From Micromonospora qiuiae (lineage in GTDB: Bacteria; Actinomycetota; Actinomycetes; Mycobacteriales; Micromonosporaceae), in contig NZ_BOPC01000039.1 of the NCBI RefSeq assembly GCF_016863555.1, positions 1 to 64,000 of the forward strand: DNA of 64,000 bases, in the 5' to 3' direction. Under the pieces are notes generated by a model that did no database searches, was not told where the DNA came from, and saw only the letters and a list, made by a program, of their open reading frames with translations. A program made the position numbers and the translations under genes. Positions 43,900 to 53,010 of the stretch are shown here, piece by piece (the first letter of the stretch is position 1; every line of letters starts with the position of its first letter).

Positions 43900-46800
43900 G
43901 CCGACCACCGGTCCGGCGGCTGCGGGGCGTACGCCCGGTGACGCCGGACCGGCGGACACCGCCGGGTCGGAGAGCGGCCGGCCGGGGCTGGACGACGGCA
44001 GCTACGAGGTGTTGCGCAAGCGCCTCGCCGCGCAGGCCGCCGAGCTGGCCCGCCGGGCGGAGCGGCTCAACGCCCGCCGGCTGGAGGTCTTCGGCAGCAC
44101 CCAGCTGCGGCTGCTGAGCACCGAGCGGATCCGCACCGAGCACAACTGCGTGCCCCGGGACATCGTCTCCGTCGGCGGGCTGATGCTGTTCGGCTACAAC
44201 GTCTTCATCGGCCTCAAGCCGGAGACGACCGTCGACGACGTCTTCTCGCTGCACCGGTTCGTCCACGAACCCGGCGACGAGACGGACACGTTCCGGTTCG
44301 ACGAGGCCGGCCACGACGAGCTGCCCGGCCTGCTGCGCCATCCGCAGTTCGTCCGCGACTTCTCCGAGCTGTACCGCTACTACCGGCAGGCCCGGCTGCT
44401 GCAACTGCGCGGGGTGGACGGCCGGCTGTTGGCGGTGTTCCAGACCGGGCCGCGCACCGAGGACATCCGGGTGCTGCGCTGGCAGGTCGGCATCGACGGG
44501 GTGCCGGAGTACCTGGACAGCCGGGGCGAGCGGGACCACGTCTTCCCGCCGAGCCACGACTTCGAGTGGATCGAGACCACCCGCGAGGACCACGTCCTCG
44601 GCCGGCATCCGCACATCTCCATCGACGGCGAGGTCTTCGTCGAGACGGTGGGCGGCACGTTGACCGTCAAGGTGGAGAACAACACCGAGGTCGGCGAAGG
44701 CATCTACAGCGAGCCGGTGGACGAGCCGTTGCAGAGCCTCGCCGACGCCGACGTGCACTGGGCCCGGGTGGGTCCGCTGATCCTGTTGCGGCTGCGGCCG
44801 TACAAGGAGACACAGTGGCGGCACCTGGTCTTCAACACGCTGAGCCGGGAGGTGATCCGGCTCGACGGCATCGGGGTCGCCTGCCAGCGGCTGCCCGACG
44901 ACCACGGCATCATCTTCCCGGGCGGTTACCACCTGGCCACGGGCGTCACGCGTACCTTCGACACCGAGGTCGCCGACCTGGAGTTCGAGCGGGTGGTGCG
45001 GTCGCCGAACGGCGAGGACGTGCTCTACGTCTTTCACGCACGGGCCGAGGGGCGTTCGCTGCTGCTGCCGTACAACGCCATCCGCAAGGAGGTGGCGGCG
45101 CCGATCCCGTGCCACGGGTTCTCGCTCTTCGACGACGGCACGCTGGTGGTCTTCCGGGCGGTTTCCGAGGAGCCGACCCGGGTCCACCCGATGCAGATCT
45201 GGCAGACGCCGTACGTCTCCGACGCGTACGCTGCCGCGCAGCCGGCGGGGACCGGGCCGTTGGAGCGGGTCGGCAACGCGGACCTGGTACGCGGCATCTC
45301 GGACGCGCTCTCGGTGACCCGGATGGTCGACGGCACCGCCACCGCCGAGGTGTACGAGGCCATGATCGCCGCCTGTGCCCGGATCGCCGACCACTACCAC
45401 TGGCTCGGTGAGGACGAGCTCGGCGACCTGGCCACGCCGTTGGCCGGGCTTCGCCGCACCGCCACCGCCGTGCTGGAGGAGCACGAAAAGGTTCGTACGC
45501 TCACCGAGCGGGCGCGGGCCGAAGTGGACGCCAGCGCCGAGCAGATCGCCTCGTTGGCCCGCCGGGTCCGGGGCGAGGCGCCGCTGACCGCCGACGACTG
45601 GGTCGCCCAACTCGGTGGCCTGCGTCGGGCGCGCGGGCACCTGGAGACGCTGCGCGAACTGCGCTACGTCGACCACGACCGGATCGACGAGCTGGCCGGC
45701 CGGTTGGACGAGGAACTGGCGGTGGCCGGCCGGCGGGCGGTGGAGTTCCTTCGCCGGGACGAGGCGTTCGCCGGCTACCAGCAGGAGGTGGAGCGGCTCG
45801 CCGCGCGGTCCGCCGAGATCGGCACGGTGGCCGAGTCCGGCAGTGTCAGCGAGGAGCTGGCCGCCCGCACCGAGGGCCTGCAGACCATCACCGAGGTGGT
45901 GGGCGGGCTGGACATCGCCGACGCCACCGTCCGTACCGACATCCTGGGCCGGGTCGGCGAGGTGCTCGGCGCGGTCAACCGGGCCCGGGCCGTGCTCGAC
46001 AAGCGCCGCCGCGAGCTGGCGGCCGTGGAGGGGCGGGCCGGCTTCGCCGCCGAGTTCGCCCTGCTCGGGCAAGCGGTGACCGGCGCGTTGGCGGCGGCGG
46101 ACACCGCCGAGCGTTGCGACGAGCAACTCGGCCGGCTGCTGCTGCGGGTGGAGGAGCTGGAGTCCCGGTTCGGCGAGTTCGACGACTTCCTCGCCGAACT
46201 GGCCACCCGGCGTACCGACATCTACGAAGCGTTCTCCGGCCGCAAGCAGGCACTGCTGGACGAGCGGGCCCGGCGGGCCGACCGGCTGGTCGCCTCGGCC
46301 GACCGGATCCTGGTCAGCGTGCAGCGGCGGGCCGGCACGCTGGGCTCGCTGGCCGAGATCAACACCTACTTCGCGGCCGACCCGATGGTGGGCAAGCTGC
46401 GTACGGTGGTCGAGGAGCTGCGTACCCTCGGCGACGCGGTCCGGGCCGAGGAGCTGGACGGACGGGTCCGGGCCGCTCGCCAGGAGGCCGGGCGCGGCCT
46501 GCGTGACCGTCTGGACCTGTACGCCGACGGCGGCGAGACGATCCGGCTGGGCCGGCACCGATTCGCGGTGAACACCCAGCCGATCGACGTGGCGGTGGTG
46601 CCGCACGAGGGTCGGATGGCGGTGGCCGTGACCGGCACCGACTACCGCTCCCCCGTTCGAGACGAGGAGTTCCAGCAGACCCGACGCTTCTGGGACCAAC
46701 TGCTGGTCTCCGAGTCAGCTCAGGTGTACCGGGCGGAACACCTGGCCACCACGATCCTGGCCGCCGCCGAGGCGGGCCGCGACGGCCTCACCCTGGACGC

Positions 46801-48925
46801 GCTGCACGGGGCGGCGGTGGACGGCGACGGGCTGCGGGAGCTGGTCCGGCGGGTCGCCGAGACCCGCTACGACGAGGGATACGAGCGCGGCGTGCACGAC
46901 CACGACACCGCCGAGATCCTGCGGGTGCTGCTGCGCCTGCACGCCGGCGCGGGACTGCTGCGCTACCCGCCGGCTGATCGCGCCGCCGCCCAGTTGTTCT
47001 GGCGGTACGGCACCGACGAGCCGACCCGCGCGGCCTGGAGCGCTCGGGCCGCCTCGCTGGCCCGGGCCCGGCAGCGGTTCGGCCGCCCGGAGGGCGAGGA
47101 CGCCGCCGACCGACTCTGCGGTCAACTGGCCGAGGCGGTCGACGCCTTCCTGCGCGACGCCGGCCTGCCGTTGCCAAACGGCGGGACCGGTCTGGCCGGC
47201 GAGTACCTGTTCGAGGAGGTGTCTGCGCCGCCGGTGCGGTTCGTCACCGGCGGCGGGGCGCGGGCCCTGCTGGACCGCTTCCGTCGGGCGCTCGGCGGCC
47301 CGCAGTCGCGGTCGTCCCGCGCATTCGACGACGACCTGCGGGCTCTCGGCGCCGATCTGGCCGGACGCCACCAGCTGGTGGAGGCGTGGTTGACCGCCTT
47401 CCTCGCCACCGACGACGGCAACCTGTCCGGGTACGACCTGCCCGAGGCGATCGCCGTCGAGCTGTGCGGCGCCGAACTGCCCCGCCAGGAGAGTGCCGCC
47501 ACCATGACGGAGACCGTCGGCGGCCTGCTCGGCGCACACCCACGCATCGAGGGCTCCACGCTGGCCGTACGGCTGGACGAGACGCTGGCCCGCACCCGGT
47601 CGTTCCGCACCGAGCTGGTCCCCGCGTACCGGGACTACCAGCGGCGACGCAACGCGCTGGTGGACGCCGAGCGGGACCGGCTGCGGCTGGAGGAGTACCG
47701 CCCGAAGGTGATGAACGCCTTCGTCCGCAACCGGCTGCTCGACGAGGTGTATCTGCCGCTGATCGGCGACAACCTGGCCCGGCAGCTCGGCGCGACCGGG
47801 GACGGCAAGCGGGTCGACCAGTCCGGCCTGCTGCTGCTGATCTCACCGCCCGGCTACGGCAAGACCACCCTGATGGAGTACGTGGCAAGCCGACTCGGCC
47901 TGGTCTTCGTCAAGGTCAACGGGCCGGCCCTGGGTTCGAAGGTCACCTCGCTGGACCCGGCCGAGGCACCCGACGCCACCGCCCGGCAGGAGGTGGAGAA
48001 GATCTCCTTCGCCCTCGAGCTGGGCAACAACGTCCTGCTCTACCTCGACGACATCCAGCACACCAACCCGGAGCTGTTGCAGAAGTTCATCTCGCTCTGT
48101 GACGGGCAACGCCGGATGGAAGGCGTCTGGGACGGCCGCACCCGCACGTACGACCTGCGTGGCAAGCGCTTCGCGGTGTGCATGGCCGGCAACCCGTACA
48201 CCGAGTCGGGGCGGCGGTTCCGGATCCCGGACATGCTCGCCAACCGGGCCGACGTCTGGAATCTCGGCGACGTGCTCTCCGGCCGGGAGGAGGTCTTCGC
48301 GCTCAGCTACATCGAGAATGCGCTCACCGCCAACCCGGTGCTGGCGCCGCTGTCCGGGCGGGACCGTGCCGACCTGGAGCTGCTGGTCCGGCTGGCGCGC
48401 GGCGACGACTCCGTCCGGCCCGACCAGCTGTCCCACCCGTACCCGCCGGTGGAGCTGGAGCAGATCGTGTCGGTGCTGCGCAAGCTGCTGCGGGTGCAGC
48501 AGGTGGTGCTCGCCAACAACCAGGCGTACATCGCCTCGGCGGCGCAGTCCGACGACGCGCGCACCGAGCCGCCGTTCCAGCTACAGGGGTCGTACCGCAA
48601 CATGAACAAGCTGGCCGAGCGGATCGTCCCGGTGCTCACCGACGAGGAACTCGAGCAGGTGATCGACGACCACTACCTGGGCGAGGCGCAGACTCTCGCT
48701 GCGGGTGCCGAGGCGAACCTGCTCAAGCTCGCCGAGCTGCGCGGCCGGCTGACCCCGGAGCAGGCCCACCGCTGGGCCGAGGTGAAGGACGCCTACCAGC
48801 GCTCCAAGGCCCTCGGCGGTGCCGGCGACGACCCGGTGGATCGCGCCGTCGGCGCTCTCGGCCTGCTAGCCGATCGCGTCAGCACCGTAGCCGCCGCCAT
48901 CGGGAAAGGAAGGGCACCTTATTAA
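43892..48925 (+). CDS. Giant coiled-coil AAA ATPase ('DNA repair ATPase' type)
   Basis: 1,677 residues. The N-terminal third contains the conserved block NCVPRDIVSVGGLMLFGYN and beta-rich sequence. Residues 500-900 are mostly coiled-coil. The C-terminal 400 residues hold an AAA domain with Walker A SPPGYGKTT (about 1,318), Walker B VLLYLDDIQ (about 1,382) and a sensor-like CMAGNPYTESG. Databases call such proteins 'DNA repair ATPase', but no nuclease or DNA-binding motif is evident. The coupling to flotillin suggests a membrane-associated machine. The last codons and the TAA lie in dispersed repeat copy B (tail GKGRAPY), so the natural C-terminus may have been replaced. Confidence 0.9.
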   Translation: MSEPTTGPAAAGRTPGDAGPADTAGSESGRPGLDDGSYEVLRKRLAAQAAELARRAERLNARRLEVFGSTQLRLLSTERIRTEHNCVPRDIVSVGGLMLFGYNVFIGLKPETTVDDVFSLHRFVHEPGDETDTFRFDEAGHDELPGLLRHPQFVRDFSELYRYYRQARLLQLRGVDGRLLAVFQTGPRTEDIRVLRWQVGIDGVPEYLDSRGERDHVFPPSHDFEWIETTREDHVLGRHPHISIDGEVFVETVGGTLTVKVENNTEVGEGIYSEPVDEPLQSLADADVHWARVGPLILLRLRPYKETQWRHLVFNTLSREVIRLDGIGVACQRLPDDHGIIFPGGYHLATGVTRTFDTEVADLEFERVVRSPNGEDVLYVFHARAEGRSLLLPYNAIRKEVAAPIPCHGFSLFDDGTLVVFRAVSEEPTRVHPMQIWQTPYVSDAYAAAQPAGTGPLERVGNADLVRGISDALSVTRMVDGTATAEVYEAMIAACARIADHYHWLGEDELGDLATPLAGLRRTATAVLEEHEKVRTLTERARAEVDASAEQIASLARRVRGEAPLTADDWVAQLGGLRRARGHLETLRELRYVDHDRIDELAGRLDEELAVAGRRAVEFLRRDEAFAGYQQEVERLAARSAEIGTVAESGSVSEELAARTEGLQTITEVVGGLDIADATVRTDILGRVGEVLGAVNRARAVLDKRRRELAAVEGRAGFAAEFALLGQAVTGALAAADTAERCDEQLGRLLLRVEELESRFGEFDDFLAELATRRTDIYEAFSGRKQALLDERARRADRLVASADRILVSVQRRAGTLGSLAEINTYFAADPMVGKLRTVVEELRTLGDAVRAEELDGRVRAARQEAGRGLRDRLDLYADGGETIRLGRHRFAVNTQPIDVAVVPHEGRMAVAVTGTDYRSPVRDEEFQQTRRFWDQLLVSESAQVYRAEHLATTILAAAEAGRDGLTLDALHGAAVDGDGLRELVRRVAETRYDEGYERGVHDHDTAEILRVLLRLHAGAGLLRYPPADRAAAQLFWRYGTDEPTRAAWSARAASLARARQRFGRPEGEDAADRLCGQLAEAVDAFLRDAGLPLPNGGTGLAGEYLFEEVSAPPVRFVTGGGARALLDRFRRALGGPQSRSSRAFDDDLRALGADLAGRHQLVEAWLTAFLATDDGNLSGYDLPEAIAVELCGAELPRQESAATMTETVGGLLGAHPRIEGSTLAVRLDETLARTRSFRTELVPAYRDYQRRRNALVDAERDRLRLEEYRPKVMNAFVRNRLLDEVYLPLIGDNLARQLGATGDGKRVDQSGLLLLISPPGYGKTTLMEYVASRLGLVFVKVNGPALGSKVTSLDPAEAPDATARQEVEKISFALELGNNVLLYLDDIQHTNPELLQKFISLCDGQRRMEGVWDGRTRTYDLRGKRFAVCMAGNPYTESGRRFRIPDMLANRADVWNLGDVLSGREEVFALSYIENALTANPVLAPLSGRDRADLELLVRLARGDDSVRPDQLSHPYPPVELEQIVSVLRKLLRVQQVVLANNQAYIASAAQSDDARTEPPFQLQGSYRNMNKLAERIVPVLTDEELEQVIDDHYLGEAQTLAAGAEANLLKLAELRGRLTPEQAHRWAEVKDAYQRSKALGGAGDDPVDRAVGALGLLADRVSTVAAAIGKGRAPY

Positions 48926-48957
48926 CGCCTCGTGTATAGGAAGGGCCCCCTTTTAAC
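48907..48957 (+). repeat. Dispersed GGGCCCC/TTAAC double repeat, copy B
   Basis: Two 20-base half units with a 31-base period. The first half contains the TAA stop of the giant ATPase gene. Confidence 0.9.
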
Positions 48958-48989
48958 ACCTGCCCGGGGGCCGGGCCGCCGGGACTGGA

Positions 48990-49856
48990 TCATGCGCCCT
49001 CAGAGCGGGCGATGATCCGGTCCAGCATGTTCGTGGTGGCCCGCTCGATCCGCTGGTCCCGATGACCCGACCGGTTGAGCGCCATCGTCCAGCCGAGCGT
49101 GCCGGCGCCGAAGACGAGCCCACCCTGCGGCGTCTCGTACAGGTGAGTGTTCTGCACTTTCTGCCGACCGTCGCGGGTCTGGTACGGCGACGCACTGAGC
49201 ACGGTGGAGCTTACGGCGACCGGGTGCGGGCGATGTGGGTCAACACCGTCCGCCTCGCCATCGACCACACCGGGAATCCGATCGCCGTCGGCCACTCCGG
49301 TGCCCTTCCAGAACCAGTGATCCGCTGCTTGGACCACCAGCGGCTGCGGGCTGTCGACGATGCCGTTGAACTGCACTCCGATCAACTTCTGCTCGGCCGC
49401 CTTGATGTCGCGCCACCGGACGGTCGGGCCAGCAGAGTCCTGCCCCGGATCAGGAGTTGTGCGGTAGCAGGCGACCACCCGATCGGGCTGTCCGCCGGCA
49501 GCCGGGCGTGACCGGATGTGCCAGTAGACGCTGTTCGCCGTTTCGCGGTACCAACCGAGCCGGTGGATGGAGATCCGGTACCGGCCGGCGGGGTTGACCG
49601 TGACGTGGAAGTCGATGGACTCGCCGGGTGCCACACTCGTCGCCGACGCATACCCCTGAATCTGTCGCTGCCGGTCGTCCGCAGCCCGGTGCTGGCTCCG
49701 GGTCGGCCACCACCGCTCACCGGAAGCCTGGTTTTCCACCTCGATCAGGGTCCCGGTGCGGCGATCCTGCAAAACCGGCTCGGCCGCACCAAGCGACGAG
49801 ACGGAGGCGCTGCCGACGAGCAGGCCGAGCACCCCACGTCGGGACAATCGAGGCAT
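48990..49856 (-). CDS. Tat-exported protein of the N,N-dimethylformamidase-beta-like family, internally shortened
   Basis: 288 residues. The N-terminus SRRGVLGLLVGSASVSSLG is a twin-arginine signal. The region up to IHRLGWYR is the family's N-terminal beta domain (GYASATSVAPGES). It jumps at about residue 104 directly to ANSVYWHIR, a motif that in full-length relatives (roughly 450-500 residues, from memory) lies deep in the C-terminal domain. The end (VQAADHWFWKGTGVADGDRIPG, cited in parts) also fits. Thus about 200 residues, including the expected HDEYW region, appear missing in frame. The gene is intact otherwise but probably inactive or altered. ATG start; the ribosome site is weak. Confidence 0.7.
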   Translation of the reverse strand: MPRLSRRGVLGLLVGSASVSSLGAAEPVLQDRRTGTLIEVENQASGERWWPTRSQHRAADDRQRQIQGYASATSVAPGESIDFHVTVNPAGRYRISIHRLGWYRETANSVYWHIRSRPAAGGQPDRVVACYRTTPDPGQDSAGPTVRWRDIKAAEQKLIGVQFNGIVDSPQPLVVQAADHWFWKGTGVADGDRIPGVVDGEADGVDPHRPHPVAVSSTVLSASPYQTRDGRQKVQNTHLYETPQGGLVFGAGTLGWTMALNRSGHRDQRIERATTNMLDRIIARSEGA

Positions 49857-49940
49857 GCGATGACTCCTGAGAAGCGACGAAGCCGCCGGGGCCAGCGCCT
49901 GATAAAAGATAGCATCGCCGTCCGCGTCCGTCCTGCCTCG

Positions 49941-50006
49941 TCGAAGGTCACCTCTCTGGATCCGGCCGAGGCACCCGAGGCCACCGCCCGCCAGGAGGTG
50001 GAGAAG
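49941..50006 (+). pseudogene. 66-bp relic of the giant AAA ATPase gene
   Basis: This stretch matches 47,936-48,001 inside the ATPase gene at 62 of 66 positions, on the same strand. It still reads SKVTSLDPAEAPEATARQ, the segment between Walker A and Walker B. Three of the four differences are silent. Nothing of the rest of the ATPase gene surrounds it. Confidence 0.85.
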
Positions 50007-50051
50007 CAACGGTTACCGTGCCTGGATGCGGCAGGGCCACGGTGAGTCCCG

Positions 50052-51383
50052 GTGAGGGGAGGACCAGAGCACCCGCAGCCGGCCGGCGGGCCCGGGGGAG
50101 GGCGACGGTCGATCGCGTACGCGCGCCTGCGAGGCCTCGGCGGCCGTCACCCGTGGCTGCTCGACGGCGCGATCGCGGCGGCCACCGGCGCAGTGAATCT
50201 CGGCATCGGTGCCGGCGACTCCAGCGGGCTGTACCGCGACTTCGATGGCCCGGCGTGGGCGTTGACCTGCCTGGCGACCCTGACCCTGGTGGGCCGTCGC
50301 CGGGCACCGGTGATCGTACTGCTGCTTCTCTGCGCGATCTGGGCGATGTACATCACCCTGGGTTACCACCCGGTGGTGAACAGCTCCGGTGCCCTTCTGG
50401 CCCTCTACACCGTCGCCGCGGCCCGGTCGGCCGGCCCGACCGTTGCGGCAGCCTCGGCGCCCGCCGTGGTCTGGATCTACGGCGGCCTGCTCGATCGGCA
50501 GGGATCGCTCGTCGGTGCCCTCACGCAGAGTCTGGTGTGGCCAGCGGTCGTGTGCTACCTGGGCAGCGCCGCCCGGCGTCTCAATGAACGCGGCCAGCAA
50601 CTCGCGGCACTGACCGAGGAGTTGCGCCGTGACCGGCAGGAGCTGGCCCGGCGAGCGGTCTCCGACGAGCGGCTGCGTATCGCCCGTGACCTGCACGATG
50701 TCGTCGCTCACCACCTGTCGGTGGTGTCGGTTCAGGCGGGACTCGCCTGGTACGTCCTGACCTCCGACCCGCCGACGGCTCGCACGGCGCTGCGTAACGT
50801 ACTGGACACCGTCGGCGAGGCGCACACCGAGATGCGTGGCATGCTCGGTGTCCTGCGGCCGGGGCAGCCCGAGGCCACCGACCCGCCTTCGCCGGAGCAG
50901 CCGGCGCCGGGGCTGGCCCGCCTCGATGACCTGGTCTCCCGGATCCGGGCCGCCGGTGTCCCCGTCCGGACCGTGATGACCGGCGTCCCCCGCGCCCTGC
51001 CGCCCGGTCCTGACCTGTGCGTGTTCCGGTTCCTTCAGGAGGCCCTGACGAACGTGCTGAACCATTCCGGCGGCGCGACCACCGTCACGCTCGACTACCA
51101 GTACGACCGGTTCGTCGCCACCGTGGCCGACGAGGGGCCTCAGCACACTCCCCGCCGGTTACCACGTCCGGCGGGAACCGGCGGTGGGCGCGGGCTGATC
51201 GGGATGGCCGAACGCGCCCGGCAGTACGGCGGCACGGTGCGGGTCGAGCGGGACGAGCGCGGCTTCACCGTCCGGCTCACCCTGCCCACGCCGCCGCCTT
51301 CGCCGCCGAAGTCCGACCCCGGCGCGGCAGCGATCGTCGGCGACGGTGCCGCGTCGCCGCCGTCGTCCACAATGAGCGAATGA
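50052..51383 (+). CDS. NarL-type sensor histidine kinase
   Basis: 443 residues. Five or six membrane helices lie in the first 170 residues, without a clear extracytoplasmic sensor domain. The HisKA_3 dimerisation helix carries ERLRIARDLHDVVAHHL with the phosphorylated His at 215. The ATPase part has FLQEALTNVLNHSG (N-box) and GRGLIGMAERARQYGG (G-box). A Pro/Ala-rich tail follows. GTG start; weak ribosome site. The stop overlaps the ATG of the response regulator (ATGA), the usual coupled pair. The signal is unknown; kinases of this form often respond to membrane or envelope stress. Confidence 0.9.
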   Translation: MRGGPEHPQPAGGPGGGRRSIAYARLRGLGGRHPWLLDGAIAAATGAVNLGIGAGDSSGLYRDFDGPAWALTCLATLTLVGRRRAPVIVLLLLCAIWAMYITLGYHPVVNSSGALLALYTVAAARSAGPTVAAASAPAVVWIYGGLLDRQGSLVGALTQSLVWPAVVCYLGSAARRLNERGQQLAALTEELRRDRQELARRAVSDERLRIARDLHDVVAHHLSVVSVQAGLAWYVLTSDPPTARTALRNVLDTVGEAHTEMRGMLGVLRPGQPEATDPPSPEQPAPGLARLDDLVSRIRAAGVPVRTVMTGVPRALPPGPDLCVFRFLQEALTNVLNHSGGATTVTLDYQYDRFVATVADEGPQHTPRRLPRPAGTGGGRGLIGMAERARQYGGTVRVERDERGFTVRLTLPTPPPSPPKSDPGAAAIVGDGAASPPSSTMSE

Positions 51384-52063
51384 CTCGGGTGCTCGTGGTG
51401 GACGACCAGGTCCTCATCCGCAGCGGACTCGCCGCGCTGTTGCGGGCCACGCCCGGCATCGTCGTGGTGGGCGAGGCCGGCAGCGGGGAGGAGGCGGTCC
51501 GGCTGGCCGCCGTCACCGCACCCGATGTCGTTCTGATGGATGTGCGGATGCCGGGGATGGGCGGGATCGCGGCCACCGAGCGGATCGCCGCGACGGTGGA
51601 CGGCCCGGCTCCGAAGGTGCTCATCCTGACCACCTTCGACCTGGACGAGTACGTCTACGAGGCGCTGCGCGCCGGCGCGTCCGGCTTCCTGCTGAAGGAC
51701 ACACCACCGGAGCAGTTACTCGACGCCGTGGCCGCCGTCACGGCCGGGACCATGCTGTTCGCGCCGAGCATCCTGCGGCGCCTGGTCGAGGCGTACGTGG
51801 CCCGGTCGCTGCCCGGGTCCGTGCCGGTGCCCGAGCAGCGGCGGGAGTTGCATGCGCTGACCGCCCGTGAACGCGAAGTGCTGCAGATGGTGGGCCGTGG
51901 ATTGTCGAATGCCGAGATCGCCGGCCAGCTCGTCATCTCCGAGGCCACCGTGAAGACCCATCTGAACCGGGCCATGGGCAAGCTCGACCTGACGAGCCGG
52001 GCGCAGGCCGTCGTGCTCGCGTACGAGACCGGTCTGGTGACACCCCGGCATCGACCGGACTGA
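51380..52063 (+). CDS. NarL/FixJ-family response regulator
   Basis: 227 residues. The receiver domain starts TRVLVVDDQVLIRSG, with phospho-acceptor Asp54 in VVLMDVRMPG and switch residues in LTTFD and LLKD. The C-terminal LuxR-type helix-turn-helix is LTAREREVLQMVGRGLSNAE then ISEATVKTHL. It partners the kinase encoded just upstream with a 4-base overlap. The target genes are not evident; the adjacent leftward operon is one possibility. Confidence 0.93.
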   Translation: MTRVLVVDDQVLIRSGLAALLRATPGIVVVGEAGSGEEAVRLAAVTAPDVVLMDVRMPGMGGIAATERIAATVDGPAPKVLILTTFDLDEYVYEALRAGASGFLLKDTPPEQLLDAVAAVTAGTMLFAPSILRRLVEAYVARSLPGSVPVPEQRRELHALTAREREVLQMVGRGLSNAEIAGQLVISEATVKTHLNRAMGKLDLTSRAQAVVLAYETGLVTPRHRPD

Positions 52064-52092
52064 TGCCGGGGCCGATCCGATCGACCTGGCAC

Positions 52093-53010
52093 TCACACCC
52101 ACGGGGTGGCCCGCATCTCGTGCGGCGACAGTGAGATCTCCATCCGGATGCCACCGAAGACGGCTGCGCTGTCCCGGTCGACGTTCTTCTCCGCCCAGTC
52201 GGTGGCTGGCTTGATCAACTCTCGCTGCGACTGCAGGAGCGCGTCGGCGAACTTTTCGAAGAGGCTCCGGCACATCGGCGAACCGGCGCGGTAGCTGCAC
52301 TCGACCCGGATGTCCGTCACCTTCGCGTCATCGTCGTGGTTGATGACGGCCGAGAGGTAGAGGTCCGTCCTGCCAGGTCCCTCGCACCGCGTCTCGTGCT
52401 TAGCGCGCTCCAGGTCGGGATCCGGTCCCGGGGTGCAGGTCCACGAGTTTGCCTGCTCCAGCCACTGCTTCGCGATCAGCGTGACGGTGACGCCCGGGAG
52501 GTAACGGTCGTCCCCCTCAGGGAAGTTCTCGGTCATTGGCGGTGGCTCGCTGCTGCCCGGCGGTGTGCCGGTCACTGTGCCAGCCAGCGCCCCGACGACG
52601 CCGCCACCGAGCATGCCGACCAGCAGCGCGGCGACGGTCACCAGCACGGTCACTGCTTTCCCTGGGCCGGTGGACCGGACGGGAGGCCGAACCGGCATCG
52701 GGGGCCCGGGAAGCTGCATAGCGGGCTGAACAGGCGGGGGTGGTGGGACCACCGGCGGGACCGGCGGCGCAGGCGGGACCGGCGGAACGGCCTGAACGGC
52801 CTGAACGGCCTGAACGGCCTGAACGGCCTGAACGGCCTGAACGGGCGGGACGGGCGGGACGGGCGGGACGGGCGGCGCAGGCTGAGTGGAAGGGCTAGCG
52901 GCCGGTGGAGCGGGCGGAGCCGGAGTGCCGGGGGCGACCGGACGCCAAGCGGCGCCGTCCCACCAGTACCTGCCGTCGGGTGAGTAGTGCACGGGTGGTC
53001 GTTGGTTCAT
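52093..53010 (-). CDS. Membrane-anchored protein with VQA/VPP tandem repeat
   Basis: 305 residues. The N-terminus (YSPDGRYWWDGAAWRPV) is a DUF2510-like WDG motif. A Pro/Val region with six VQA and several VPP units follows, encoded by a 9-base minisatellite. One membrane helix lies at about 120-148. An extracytoplasmic domain of about 150 residues has four Cys (SWTCTPG, ETRCEG, VECSYR, MCRSLF) that could form two disulfides. Its ATG overlaps the stop of the preceding gene (ATGA). It is the last gene of a three-gene operon. Function unknown. Confidence 0.8.
   Translation of the reverse strand: MNQRPPVHYSPDGRYWWDGAAWRPVAPGTPAPPAPPAASPSTQPAPPVPPVPPVPPVQAVQAVQAVQAVQAVQAVPPVPPAPPVPPVVPPPPPVQPAMQLPGPPMPVRPPVRSTGPGKAVTVLVTVAALLVGMLGGGVVGALAGTVTGTPPGSSEPPPMTENFPEGDDRYLPGVTVTLIAKQWLEQANSWTCTPGPDPDLERAKHETRCEGPGRTDLYLSAVINHDDDAKVTDIRVECSYRAGSPMCRSLFEKFADALLQSQRELIKPATDWAEKNVDRDSAAVFGGIRMEISLSPHEMRATPWV
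52791..52871. repeat. 9-bp minisatellite (six CCTGAACGG, three GCGGGACGG)
   Basis: Six identical CCTGAACGG units (52,791-52,844) are followed by three GCGGGACGG units (52,845-52,871). They encode VQA and VPP tripeptides on the minus strand. The length stays in frame whatever the copy number, so expansion or contraction is tolerated. Confidence 0.92.

Noticed and set aside
43748..46699. Minus-strand frame of 983 codons inside the giant ATPase gene
   Set aside because: It is antisense to a protein with AAA and coiled-coil features. Its own sequence has no domains and the composition of a shadow frame.
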